Source: an uncultured Erysipelotrichaceae bacterium (GTDB lineage Bacteria > Bacillota_I > Bacilli_A > Erysipelotrichales > Erysipelotrichaceae). Taken from it: DNA of 9,794 nucleotides. This document shows, piece by piece, positions 1-6,216 of this stretch; position 1 is the stretch's first letter; every line of letters begins with the position of its first letter. Position numbers and translations under genes: made by a program. The notes under the pieces are model-generated. The model ran no database searches and was not told where the DNA came from. It saw only the letters and a list, made by a program, of their open reading frames with translations. Location: positions 1-9,794 of the forward strand of contig CALNCD010000172.1 of assembly GCA_937874965.1 (NCBI GenBank), written 5' to 3'.

Positions 1-1802
1 TTTCCTTATGGAAGGAAATCTTCAAGCTGATTTGGAAACATAAGAAAATGCTGATCACCTTGATCGTCTTCAATCTTATCGTTGCTTTAGGGGATGTGAT
101 TTTTCCGCTGATGAATCAGTATGCGATTAATGTAATCATCCCTGCAGGGGCTGATTCCAAGGCACTCTGGGGATTTATCGCAGTCTTTGCTCTATTGATC
201 GTTATTGTTTCGATTGCCGTCTATGGCTTTATCCGTCAAGGCGGGAAGGTTGAAATGGCCTTTGCTTACGATGTACGGCAGAATGCATTCAAGAAGCTGC
301 AGGAGCTTCCGTTCTCTTACTTTGACAAGACCCCTTCGGGCTGGATTATTGCCCGGATGACCAGTGATATTTCTCGCCTCTCTGAGATAGTCAGCTGGGG
401 GATTGTCGATATTTTCTATGGTGTGGCAATGATGATTTTTATCAGCGTTATCATGTTCGTGACAAATTGGAAACTGGCTTTAATGGCCTTAGCAGTCGTT
501 CCGGTGATGTTTGTAATCGCAAACTATTTCCAGAAGCGGATACTGATTAAGTACCGGGATGTCCGTAAGATTAATTCACAGATCACCGGTGCCTTTTCTG
601 AAGGGATTTCTGGTGCCAAAACAACCAAGACGATGGTATTGGAAGATTATCACTATCATGAGTTTACGGACCTTACACGTTCAATGCGTCAGAAGTCCGT
701 CAATGCGGCTTATTTCAACGCTGTCTTCTTTCCGATTATCCTGGCGTTAAGTTCAATCAGCAGTGCCTTGCTGCTCTGGCAGGGCGGGCAAGGCGTTCTG
801 CTTGAAACGATACAGTTCGGAACACTGGTCATGTACCTGCAGTATGCCCGTCAGTTCTTTGACCCGGTCTTTATGATCTCGGGCTGGTTAGCTGAATTAC
901 AGATGGCTCAAGCGAGTGCAGAGCGCGTTCTTTCACTTCTGAATACAGAGAGTGAAATTACCGATACCCCTGAGGTGATTGAGAAATATGGTACGATTCT
1001 GAATCCAAAACCGGAAAATTATGAACCGATCATCGGGAATGTTGCATTCAAGGATATTGTTTTTCACTATAATCCGGATGAGCCAGTACTTAAGGATTTC
1101 AATCTGGAGATCAAGGCTGGCCAAAGCATCGCATTGGTCGGTGAAACGGGGAGCGGAAAAAGTACCATCGTTAATTTGCTTTGCCGATTCTATGAACCGA
1201 TTTCTGGTGAGGTTCTGATTGATGGTGTCGACTATCGCAGTCGTTCCATCGGCTGGCTGCATTCCAAACTTGGCTATGTCCTGCAAGCCCCGCACCTGTT
1301 TTCGGGAACTGTCATGGAAAATATCCGTTTCGGTCGGCTGGATGCCAGTGATGAAGAAGTCATCGAGGCTGCCAAGACTGTGAATGCCTATGGCTTTATT
1401 TCCCAGCTTGAACAAGGGTTCAATACTGAGGTCGGTGAAGGAGGAGGCCGATTGTCAACGGGACAGAAGCAGCTGGTTTCATTTGCCCGTGCTGTTCTGG
1501 CTAATCCTTCCATCTTCGTGCTGGATGAAGCCACTTCCTCGATTGATACTGAAACTGAGCAGATTATCCAGCATGCAATTGATCATCTCATGGTGAATAA
1601 GACATCGTTTATCATCGCTCATCGTTTATCGACAATTGTGAATTGTGACCGGATTCTGGTCATACGCAAGGGTGAGATCGTGGAAGATGGAACCCACCAT
1701 GAATTGTTGAGACAAAAAGGGTATTATTACCGCTTATATACGAATCAGTATCAAGAAGATTTACAGAATGAGGTTCTCAATCTCACTCAAGAGAATGGTT
1801 AG
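1..1802 (+). CDS. ABC exporter half-transporter (membrane domain plus ATPase), 5' end outside window
   Basis: ATP-driven export half-transporter of the multidrug/lipid exporter type, with a six-helix membrane domain followed by a nucleotide-binding domain. Substrate unknown. The reading frame is open back to base 3, and the 15 codons before the first ATG (48) encode a basic amphipathic stretch (SLWKEIFKLIWKHKK) typical of the start of these proteins, so the true start lies upstream and the ATG at 48 is internal. Numbered from that ATG, membrane helices fall at about 1-30, 40-62, 117-162 and 220-275. The ATPase domain has the A-loop Tyr341, Walker A GETGSGKST 365-373, Q-loop Gln413, signature LSTGQ 469-473 (a variant of LSGGQ), Walker B ending in Asp493 with catalytic Glu494, and H-loop His525. 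The intact Glu means this half is catalytically competent. Many Firmicutes relatives work as heterodimers with a partner gene immediately upstream, which would be outside the window (inference). The gene ends in an intrinsic terminator. Confidence 0.95.
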   Translation, partial: SLWKEIFKLIWKHKKMLITLIVFNLIVALGDVIFPLMNQYAINVIIPAGADSKALWGFIAVFALLIVIVSIAVYGFIRQGGKVEMAFAYDVRQNAFKKLQELPFSYFDKTPSGWIIARMTSDISRLSEIVSWGIVDIFYGVAMMIFISVIMFVTNWKLALMALAVVPVMFVIANYFQKRILIKYRDVRKINSQITGAFSEGISGAKTTKTMVLEDYHYHEFTDLTRSMRQKSVNAAYFNAVFFPIILALSSISSALLLWQGGQGVLLETIQFGTLVMYLQYARQFFDPVFMISGWLAELQMAQASAERVLSLLNTESEITDTPEVIEKYGTILNPKPENYEPIIGNVAFKDIVFHYNPDEPVLKDFNLEIKAGQSIALVGETGSGKSTIVNLLCRFYEPISGEVLIDGVDYRSRSIGWLHSKLGYVLQAPHLFSGTVMENIRFGRLDASDEEVIEAAKTVNAYGFISQLEQGFNTEVGEGGGRLSTGQKQLVSFARAVLANPSIFVLDEATSSIDTETEQIIQHAIDHLMVNKTSFIIAHRLSTIVNCDRILVIRKGEIVEDGTHHELLRQKGYYYRLYTNQYQEDLQNEVLNLTQENG

Positions 1803-1819
1803 TCCATTCTCTTTTTATT
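1789..1819 (+). terminator. Intrinsic terminator of the ABC exporter gene, with the stop codon in its loop
   Basis: A perfect 10-bp inverted repeat, AAGAGAATGG (1789-1798) and CCATTCTCTT (1804-1813), encloses a 5-base loop TTAGT. It is followed by a T-rich run continuing to 1819. The TAG stop codon of the ABC gene (1800-1802) lies inside the loop, so the left arm is coding sequence. It separates the exporter gene from the lspA operon. Confidence 0.88.
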
Positions 1820-1831
1820 CCTGGTTGAGTA

Positions 1832-1840
1832 TGGTATGAT
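1832..1840 (+). promoter_or_regulatory. Extended -10 promoter of the lspA operon
   Basis: TGGTATGAT is an extended -10 (TG, one base, then TATGAT, five of six matches to TATAAT). No good -35 hexamer lies 16-18 bases upstream, because that position is in the T-run of the preceding terminator; the extended -10 would compensate. A start near 1847 would give a leader of about 20 bases carrying the lspA ribosome binding site AAAGAGG (1854-1860). No room is left for a riboswitch or attenuator. Confidence 0.6.
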
Positions 1841-1867
1841 AGTGAGTAGTTTGAAAGAGGTTTATCC

Positions 1868-2356
1868 ATGAAATTAAAACACTGGCTGACCATTGGCGCG
1901 CTGATTATTCTTGATTTGGCAACGAAGCAATGGATTACACTGACCTATGATTACAATGTCGAATATTCGCTTATCAATGGTCTTGTATACATCCTGAATA
2001 TTCATAATACCGGAGCAGCCTGGAGTATTCTGGAAGGCGGTATGCCGTTTTTTGTTGTTTCTGGAGCGGTTGTCAGCGCAGCAATTCTTTATATCCTGTA
2101 TAAAAAAGTGTATATTACTGATTCAGTTTCCCGATGGGGGCTGGTTATTATCCTAGCAGGAACCTGGGGAAATCTTTACGATCGGATTGCTCTGGGGTAT
2201 GTCCGTGATTTCATGGGTGTATTCATCGGCTCATATGCCTTCCCGATCTTTAACGTTGCTGATAGCTGTATTACGATCGGAGTTGCATTGATTATCATCC
2301 GTGTACTGTTTGAGAAAGAGGTGAAACATGACAAAGCTGTTGAAAGTAAATCGTGA
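1868..2356 (+). CDS. lspA: Lipoprotein signal peptidase (signal peptidase II)
   Basis: Aspartyl protease of the cytoplasmic membrane that removes the signal peptide from prolipoproteins after lipid attachment to the lipobox cysteine. The 162-residue length is normal. The family blocks are all visible: Asp16 in the first helix (LDLATKQ), HNTGAAWSIL at 46-55, GNLYDR at 101-106, and the two catalytic aspartates Asp114 (YVRDF) and Asp132 (FNVADS). There are four hydrophobic segments at about 7-25, 60-80, 88-105 and 134-149. The segment before GNLYDR reads AGTW rather than the more usual GGAL, a conservative-looking change. The start is set by AAAGAGG seven bases upstream. First gene of an operon; its last 29 bases overlap the next gene, as in other Firmicutes where lspA is paired with an rluD-type gene. 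Confidence 0.96.
   Translation: MKLKHWLTIGALIILDLATKQWITLTYDYNVEYSLINGLVYILNIHNTGAAWSILEGGMPFFVVSGAVVSAAILYILYKKVYITDSVSRWGLVIILAGTWGNLYDRIALGYVRDFMGVFIGSYAFPIFNVADSCITIGVALIIIRVLFEKEVKHDKAVESKS
2315..2324 (+). promoter_or_regulatory. Strong ribosome binding site of the pseudouridine synthase gene, inside lspA
   Basis: AAAGAGGTGA is a near-complete Shine-Dalgarno sequence three bases before the ATG at 2328 (its GAGG core is about eight bases away) and lies wholly within the lspA coding region. It fixes the start at 2328 and hence the 29-base overlap with lspA. Confidence 0.8.
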
Positions 2357-3209
2357 GGAAAGCGGGCAGCGTCTAGATCATTACCTGGTGACGCAATGTC
2401 CTGAATTTTCTCGTTCGTATTTGCAGGGAATGATTGAACAGGGAAGTATCCGTGTCAATGGTGAACCAGCAAAAGCTAGAAGCAAGATCAAGAGTGATGA
2501 TGTGGTGGAAATTCTGGATATTGAGCCTGTAGAGCTGGATATTAAACCTGTGGATTTGCAGTTGGACATTGTCTATGAAGACTCTGATTTGCTGGTCATC
2601 AATAAGCCTCAGGGACTGATTGTTCATCCGAGCGCATCCACGAAGGATCAGGTTACCTTGGTTTCAGGGTTATTGTATCATTGCCAGGATCGGATTGATA
2701 AAGATACATCCGGATTGCTTGTGGTAGCGAAAAATGAAAATGCCCATCATGAACTTTCCCGTCAGCTTAAGGATAAAACGATGAACAGATCCTATTATGC
2801 TTTGGTTTCAGGGGTGTTTAAACATGATTTTGCGAAAGTGGATGCACCGATCGGCCGCGATAGCACTGATCGGCAGAAAATGACGGTAACCCATAAGAAT
2901 TCAAAAACTGCGGTTACGCATTTGAAGACGGTTGAAGCTTTCAAACACTATACCTTGTTGGAGTGTTCCTTGGAAACTGGACGAACACACCAGATCAGGG
3001 TTCACTTGAAATACATTGGATTTCCGATTGTCGGTGATCCAAAATATGCGGGTAAGAATGAATTCGGATTGACAGCACAATGCTTGCATGCGTTTAGGCT
3101 TGAACTGATTCATCCGACTACGCATCAACGCATGACCTTTACTGCTGATCTTCCCCATCAGTTCAAGGCAGTCCTTGCTGAGATCCGCGAAAGAGATGCA
3201 CTAGAATAG
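2328..3209 (+). CDS. rluD: RluA/RluD-family 23S rRNA pseudouridine synthase with an apparent internal deletion
   Basis: Converts uridines of large-subunit rRNA to pseudouridine; the Firmicutes member next to lspA is usually called YlyB/RluD. An N-terminal S4 RNA-binding domain spans about 1-62 (SGQRLDHYL; SIRVNGEPAK). The catalytic domain follows with NKPQGLIVHPS at 92-102, the catalytic segment RIDKDTSGLLVVAKN at 122-136 (catalytic Asp124, conserved Arg122) and GRTHQIRVHL at 218-227, then GDPKYAG at 237-243. The odd point lies just before the catalytic segment. Relatives read, in essence, HCQD, then about 14 residues including LRPGIVH, then RIDKDTSG. Here HCQD (118-121) runs straight into RIDKDTSG, and the conserved histidine before the Arg is gone. 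The frame is intact and the rest of the domain is well conserved. At 293 residues it is about 10-15 shorter than typical. Family assignment is firm; the exact uridine targets and whether the enzyme is active are open. Confidence 0.9.
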   Translation: MTKLLKVNREESGQRLDHYLVTQCPEFSRSYLQGMIEQGSIRVNGEPAKARSKIKSDDVVEILDIEPVELDIKPVDLQLDIVYEDSDLLVINKPQGLIVHPSASTKDQVTLVSGLLYHCQDRIDKDTSGLLVVAKNENAHHELSRQLKDKTMNRSYYALVSGVFKHDFAKVDAPIGRDSTDRQKMTVTHKNSKTAVTHLKTVEAFKHYTLLECSLETGRTHQIRVHLKYIGFPIVGDPKYAGKNEFGLTAQCLHAFRLELIHPTTHQRMTFTADLPHQFKAVLAEIRERDALE

Positions 3210-3217
3210 GAGTTATT

Positions 3218-4048
3218 ATGGACGAGAATTATCAAACTCAGGACAACCCGTTTTCTGGCAAGCAAAAGCAGTCCGTTCCTACCGTTTTCGGACTGACTCC
3301 CGTAAGCATCGGTGTGATTGCGATTACAGTCCTTGTCTTTGGATTGGGCCAGTATATGGTTTATCAGATGGGAATTGCCAGTGCGGAGACCTCAATTGTT
3401 CTGGGCGGCCTCTATCAGCCATTGATTGTTTATGGCCGTGCGTATTGGCTATTAGTAACCTCAGGATTTGTGCATATCGATATACTTCATGTCCTTTCCA
3501 ACCTGTTTTCATTCTATATCCTGTCCCGCAGCATTGAACGTATGTATTCTCAATCCAAATACCTCGGGCTTATTCTTGTCTCTATCGTCGTGGGCAACTT
3601 ATTCTCATTGGCCTTTAATCAACCCACGCTTTCGTATGGACTGAGCGGCGGGATTTTTGGAATGGTCGGTGCTTACAGCGTTTTCTTAGTGGAAACACAG
3701 CTGATACGCGTTCCAGCGATCCGCAATAATCTGATTTTTGTGCTCCTTTTGAATCTTGTTCTGGGAATCAGTGTTTCAAACATTAACCTGGTGGCTCATA
3801 TCGGCGGATTTATTGCCGGCTGTTTCTTTGCGATTGCGTTCTCGACTCGATCCGATTGGAGCGGATTACGGCTGCACAGCCGGATTGCCGGTCTGCTTTT
3901 ACTGGGAATCGTCGTGTTTCTGGTTCTCAGGGTTAATTCGGCAGACAGATACCTGGGCACGGATGCAATCGTTATTAAGACCTATTATAAGTTCCATCTT
4001 GATTTCTATGCAGACTACGTGCGCAACGTTTTGATGGGAGGAATCTGA
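3218..4048 (+). CDS. Rhomboid family intramembrane serine protease
   Basis: Multi-pass membrane protease that cleaves transmembrane segments of substrates within the bilayer. Catalytic serine Ser143 sits in GLSGG (141-145) and the catalytic histidine is His194 in VAHIGG. The HxxxN oxyanion motif is His91 to Asn95, within a well conserved block that begins at GRAYWLLVTSGF (73-84). A hydrophilic N-terminus of about 28 residues precedes the first membrane helix at about 29-50. Further helices lie at about 89-103, 114-133, 139-160, 170-186, 190-208 and 222-238, giving seven in total. The last 35 residues are soluble and of unknown role. The start is fixed by TAGGAG (3207-3212), which overlaps the stop codon of the preceding gene. 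The stop overlaps the next start as TGATG. I do not recognise a specific substrate; the position after lspA and rluD says little about it. Confidence 0.93.
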   Translation: MDENYQTQDNPFSGKQKQSVPTVFGLTPVSIGVIAITVLVFGLGQYMVYQMGIASAETSIVLGGLYQPLIVYGRAYWLLVTSGFVHIDILHVLSNLFSFYILSRSIERMYSQSKYLGLILVSIVVGNLFSLAFNQPTLSYGLSGGIFGMVGAYSVFLVETQLIRVPAIRNNLIFVLLLNLVLGISVSNINLVAHIGGFIAGCFFAIAFSTRSDWSGLRLHSRIAGLLLLGIVVFLVLRVNSADRYLGTDAIVIKTYYKFHLDFYADYVRNVLMGGI

Positions 4049-4521
4049 TGACGAAAATATTGTCATGGGATGAGTACTTCATGGGACTGGCGCATCTATC
4101 TGCAATGCGCTCGAAAGACCCGAACACGCAGGTGGGCGCCTGCATTGTCAATGCAAAGAAACGCGTTGTCGGTATAGGGTATAACGGTTTTCCCACGGGT
4201 GTGGATGATACGGAGTTTCCATGGAACAAAGAAGGAAATCTCTACGAGTCGAAGTACGCTTATGTTGTCCATGCGGAGTTGAATGCGATTTTAAATGCCA
4301 ACGATAAATTGGATGGCTGTACATTGTATGTTTCATTGTTCCCTTGCAATGAATGCGCAAAGGCCATTATTCAATCGGGGATACGCCGTATTGTCTATGA
4401 AGATGATAAGTATGCTGAAAGTGAAGGTGTTCGGGCTTCGAAGCGAATGATGACAGCTGCCGGTCTAGAATTCGTACAGCTGAATGAACGGATCTCGATC
4501 CAAGTGAGTATCCATAAATAA
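4048..4521 (+). CDS. comEB: dCMP deaminase (ComEB-like cytidine deaminase-fold enzyme)
   Basis: Zinc enzyme that deaminates dCMP to dUMP, supplying the thymidylate pathway in the cytoplasm. The zinc-binding signature is complete: His75 and catalytic Glu77 in HAELNAI, and Cys100 and Cys103 in PCNECA. Upstream it has the family blocks SKDPNTQVGACIV (22-34) and GYNGFP (44-49). Its 157 residues are a usual length for this family. The B. subtilis competence-locus namesake is longer, so the symbol denotes homology and not a competence role. Translation is coupled to the rhomboid gene by the TGATG overlap, with GGGAGG (4036-4041) as ribosome binding site inside the preceding gene. It is the last gene of the operon and is followed by a large hairpin. 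Confidence 0.93.
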   Translation: MTKILSWDEYFMGLAHLSAMRSKDPNTQVGACIVNAKKRVVGIGYNGFPTGVDDTEFPWNKEGNLYESKYAYVVHAELNAILNANDKLDGCTLYVSLFPCNECAKAIIQSGIRRIVYEDDKYAESEGVRASKRMMTAAGLEFVQLNERISIQVSIHK

Positions 4522-4533
4522 GTCCGGTACGCA

Positions 4534-4586
4534 AAAGCCTCCTTTATCCTATTGTTCGTTATGAACGAAGTGATAAAGGAGGCTTT
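4534..4586. terminator. Long hairpin between convergent comEB and rnhC, probable bidirectional terminator
   Basis: A perfect 15-bp inverted repeat, AAAGCCTCCTTTATC (4534-4548) and GATAAAGGAGGCTTT (4572-4586). The 23-base interior holds a second hairpin, TTCGTT (4555-4560) with AACGAA (4564-4569) around an ATG loop. The A-run on the left and T-run on the right give a short uridine tail in both directions: TTTC after the stem on the plus strand, TTTT on the minus strand. It lies 12 bases after the comEB stop and 21 bases beyond the rnhC stop, where a shared terminator is expected. The uridine tails are short, so efficiency is uncertain. Confidence 0.8.
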
Positions 4587-4607
4587 CATGTGAACATCGG
4601 TGAGCTG

Positions 4608-5465
4608 TTACTTGTCGAGAATTCGTGTGGAATTGATAAAATGCACTTTAGCTACTTTCTGGAGAGCTTCTTCTCCATAACGCTGAACGAATTCGCGGCC
4701 GAAGGAATCAACATGGGCACCGGCCCCTTTTGGGAAAACCGTGCTGTATGTCTCGCCCATCTGGTCCATGGTTTTCAGGAAGCCATACCGGGCTATAATA
4801 GAGGCACAAGCAACTGCAATGTATTTGTTTTCAGCCTTGGTTTCAAAATGCAGGTTTCGGATAATTTCCGGTTCCTGCTGGATGGCGGTATAGTACTTTG
4901 ATTTTTCCATGAACTGATCAACGACACTGAAATCAGGCAGGCGTGTCTTATGGCTCAGGTTTACATAGGCTTTATTATGAAGTTTTGCCTTGATGGTATT
5001 CAGATTCTGAGTGGCGTGAACCTTATTGTAACGGACGTTATCGAGGATCAGCAATGAATAGGAAAGACGTTCCATTAAGAGGGGTGCCTGAGCCCGCATG
5101 GTGTCATCGGTCAATTGCTTTGAATCCATAATATTCAACGGGGTGAGCACAGGCATGTCTTCATCATTGACGATGCATGCACAGACCACAACCGGGCCAA
5201 AATAATCGCCGGTACCGACCTCGTCACTTCCGCCCATCGGCAGTTGAACAGAGGTTCGTTTAGGTTGATAAGGTGCTGCTAGTGCTGCAGCCCTTTTTCC
5301 GGAAAAAACGACTTTGTTTGATGTGTAAACCGTAATGGTACAGCCTTCAGTTTTGATCTGGAAGCGTGTGTAGGCAACATTGGTATTCTGCTGATTGGCA
5401 GGAAAAGCGCTCTGTAAAGAACGGATAGCAGCTTCATCAAGTTCCAGGGTAATTGTATTCATCAT
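4608..5465 (-). CDS. rnhC: Ribonuclease HIII
   Basis: Endonuclease that cuts the RNA strand of RNA-DNA hybrids such as R-loops and primers; in Firmicutes it often replaces RNase HI. An N-terminal TBP-like substrate-binding domain (about 1-65) precedes the catalytic domain, which opens with GGSDEVGTGDYFGP (78-91). Family active-site residues (DEDE type) match Asp81, Glu82, Asp183 (VVDQF) and Glu212 (AENKY). MDSKQL (113-118) and the C-terminal GAGAHVDSFG (247-256) are also typical. The 285 residues are somewhat short of the roughly 310 in Bacillus, mostly in the N-terminal domain. I chose the first of two adjacent ATGs (5465 or 5462). The open frame continues upstream to 5729, but that would run far into cvpA on the other strand. 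There is no Shine-Dalgarno sequence, and a perfect TATAAT lies so close that the mRNA may be leaderless. Confidence 0.93.
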   Translation of the reverse strand: MMNTITLELDEAAIRSLQSAFPANQQNTNVAYTRFQIKTEGCTITVYTSNKVVFSGKRAAALAAPYQPKRTSVQLPMGGSDEVGTGDYFGPVVVCACIVNDEDMPVLTPLNIMDSKQLTDDTMRAQAPLLMERLSYSLLILDNVRYNKVHATQNLNTIKAKLHNKAYVNLSHKTRLPDFSVVDQFMEKSKYYTAIQQEPEIIRNLHFETKAENKYIAVACASIIARYGFLKTMDQMGETYSTVFPKGAGAHVDSFGREFVQRYGEEALQKVAKVHFINSTRILDK

Positions 5466-5471
5466 TGCTTC

Positions 5472-5481
5472 ATTATATAAT
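5472..5481. promoter_or_regulatory. Symmetric -10 box for divergent transcription of rnhC and cvpA
   Basis: ATTATATAAT is its own reverse complement and holds a perfect TATAAT on each strand: plus 5476-5481 and minus 5477-5472. On the plus strand TTGTAT (5453-5458) sits exactly 17 bases upstream, a half-matching -35, giving a start near 5488 and a leader of about 57 bases for cvpA. On the minus strand no clear -35 is visible. A start near 5465 would coincide with the first ATG of rnhC. Confidence 0.5.
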
Positions 5482-5493
5482 ACTTTATCTGAT

Positions 5494-5522
5494 TTGCATA
5501 TCCTCACTAATTCGAGTAAAAT
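5494..5522 (+). promoter_or_regulatory. Second candidate promoter of the cvpA-mutS2-uvrC operon
   Basis: TTGCAT (5494-5499), a 17-base spacer and TAAAAT (5517-5522, five of six matches). A start near 5529 would leave a leader of about 16 bases containing the ribosome binding site TTAGGAG (5531-5537). It could act instead of, or together with, the symmetric box upstream. Confidence 0.45.
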
Positions 5523-5544
5523 AGAACCTGTTAGGAGACGCTTT

Positions 5545-6216
5545 ATGACTTTATCGACCGATTGGAGTATTCTCGCAAATTCCTTATTGATTGTCTGTTT
5601 TATTCTTACGTTGATGTGGGGATACAAGAAAGGGATTCTGGCGATTGCGATGGGATTAATCAGTACGATTGCTGCATTTTTCGTTGCGCTTCTTTTTGCT
5701 GAACCCTTTGCGAAAGTATTCCCGCTCATGCGTGTCTCATCAGAGGCTTCTCATGATGTAACCAGTATACAGAATCTGCTCAGTTTGCGTTTCAACACAA
5801 TGATCTGGTTGATTATTATCTTTATTGCTTTCAAACTCCTCTTTGTGATTATTAAACCGATAATCAGTATGATTACCAAAATACCTGTCGTCAAGCAAAT
5901 AAACATTTTATCCGGGATGATTGTTTCTGTTGTTGTCTTCTATCTTTGGATTCTTTTGTTCTGTTTTTTGCTCAGTTTCCCGGTTTTCACCAATGGATCA
6001 GAATTCATCAGGACAACATGGCTTGGACCGATTCAGAATACCTCAACCCAGGTGTTCTCGTTTATGAAGACACCTTTTGAAGAAAACGAGCTCATTCAGA
6101 AAGCCCTCTCGGGTGAAACAATGAGTTATGATCAGCTGAATATTCTGAGTCAAATTCTAAAAGATAATGGAATATCCAATGAAGATATCATCGCATTTCT
6201 AAGCAGGTTGTCATGA
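5545..6216 (+). CDS. cvpA: CvpA family membrane protein
   Basis: Small integral membrane protein of the CvpA family, named for a requirement in colicin V production in E. coli; its molecular role in Firmicutes is unclear. The 223 residues contain four membrane segments at about 9-26, 30-52, 84-106 and 122-146, with the family-like GYKKGILAIAMG turn after the first helix. A soluble C-terminal region of about 75 residues ends in a predicted helical stretch rich in Ile, Asn and Asp (SYDQLNILSQILKD, then NEDIIAFLSR). The start at 5545 is set by TTAGGAG (5531-5537). The frame is open back to 5395, but that part overlaps rnhC on the opposite strand and has no binding site. The stop overlaps the mutS2 start as ATGA. 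Identification rests on topology and position between rnhC and mutS2, as in Bacillus, more than on sharp motifs. Confidence 0.78.
   Translation: MTLSTDWSILANSLLIVCFILTLMWGYKKGILAIAMGLISTIAAFFVALLFAEPFAKVFPLMRVSSEASHDVTSIQNLLSLRFNTMIWLIIIFIAFKLLFVIIKPIISMITKIPVVKQINILSGMIVSVVVFYLWILLFCFLLSFPVFTNGSEFIRTTWLGPIQNTSTQVFSFMKTPFEENELIQKALSGETMSYDQLNILSQILKDNGISNEDIIAFLSRLS

Noticed and set aside
48..50. ATG 48 as the true start of the ABC exporter.
   Set aside because: The frame is open to the window edge, the preceding codons look like the normal basic N-terminus, and no ribosome binding site lies before this ATG.
4590..4901. GTG-initiated 103-codon plus-strand frame with a perfect AAAGGAGG at 4575-4582, antisense to the rnhC 3' end.
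   Set aside because: It lies entirely over the conserved rnhC coding region, its translation looks like nothing, and the ribosome-binding-site-like sequence is one arm of the terminator hairpin.
5395..5544. Upstream in-frame start for cvpA at 5395.
   Set aside because: No ribosome binding site, overlap with rnhC on the other strand, and a good TTAGGAG places the start at 5545, just before the first membrane helix.
5466..5729. N-terminal extension of rnhC giving a 373-residue protein starting at 5729.
   Set aside because: It would overlap cvpA coding sequence and both promoters, and homologues begin near the MMNTITL start.
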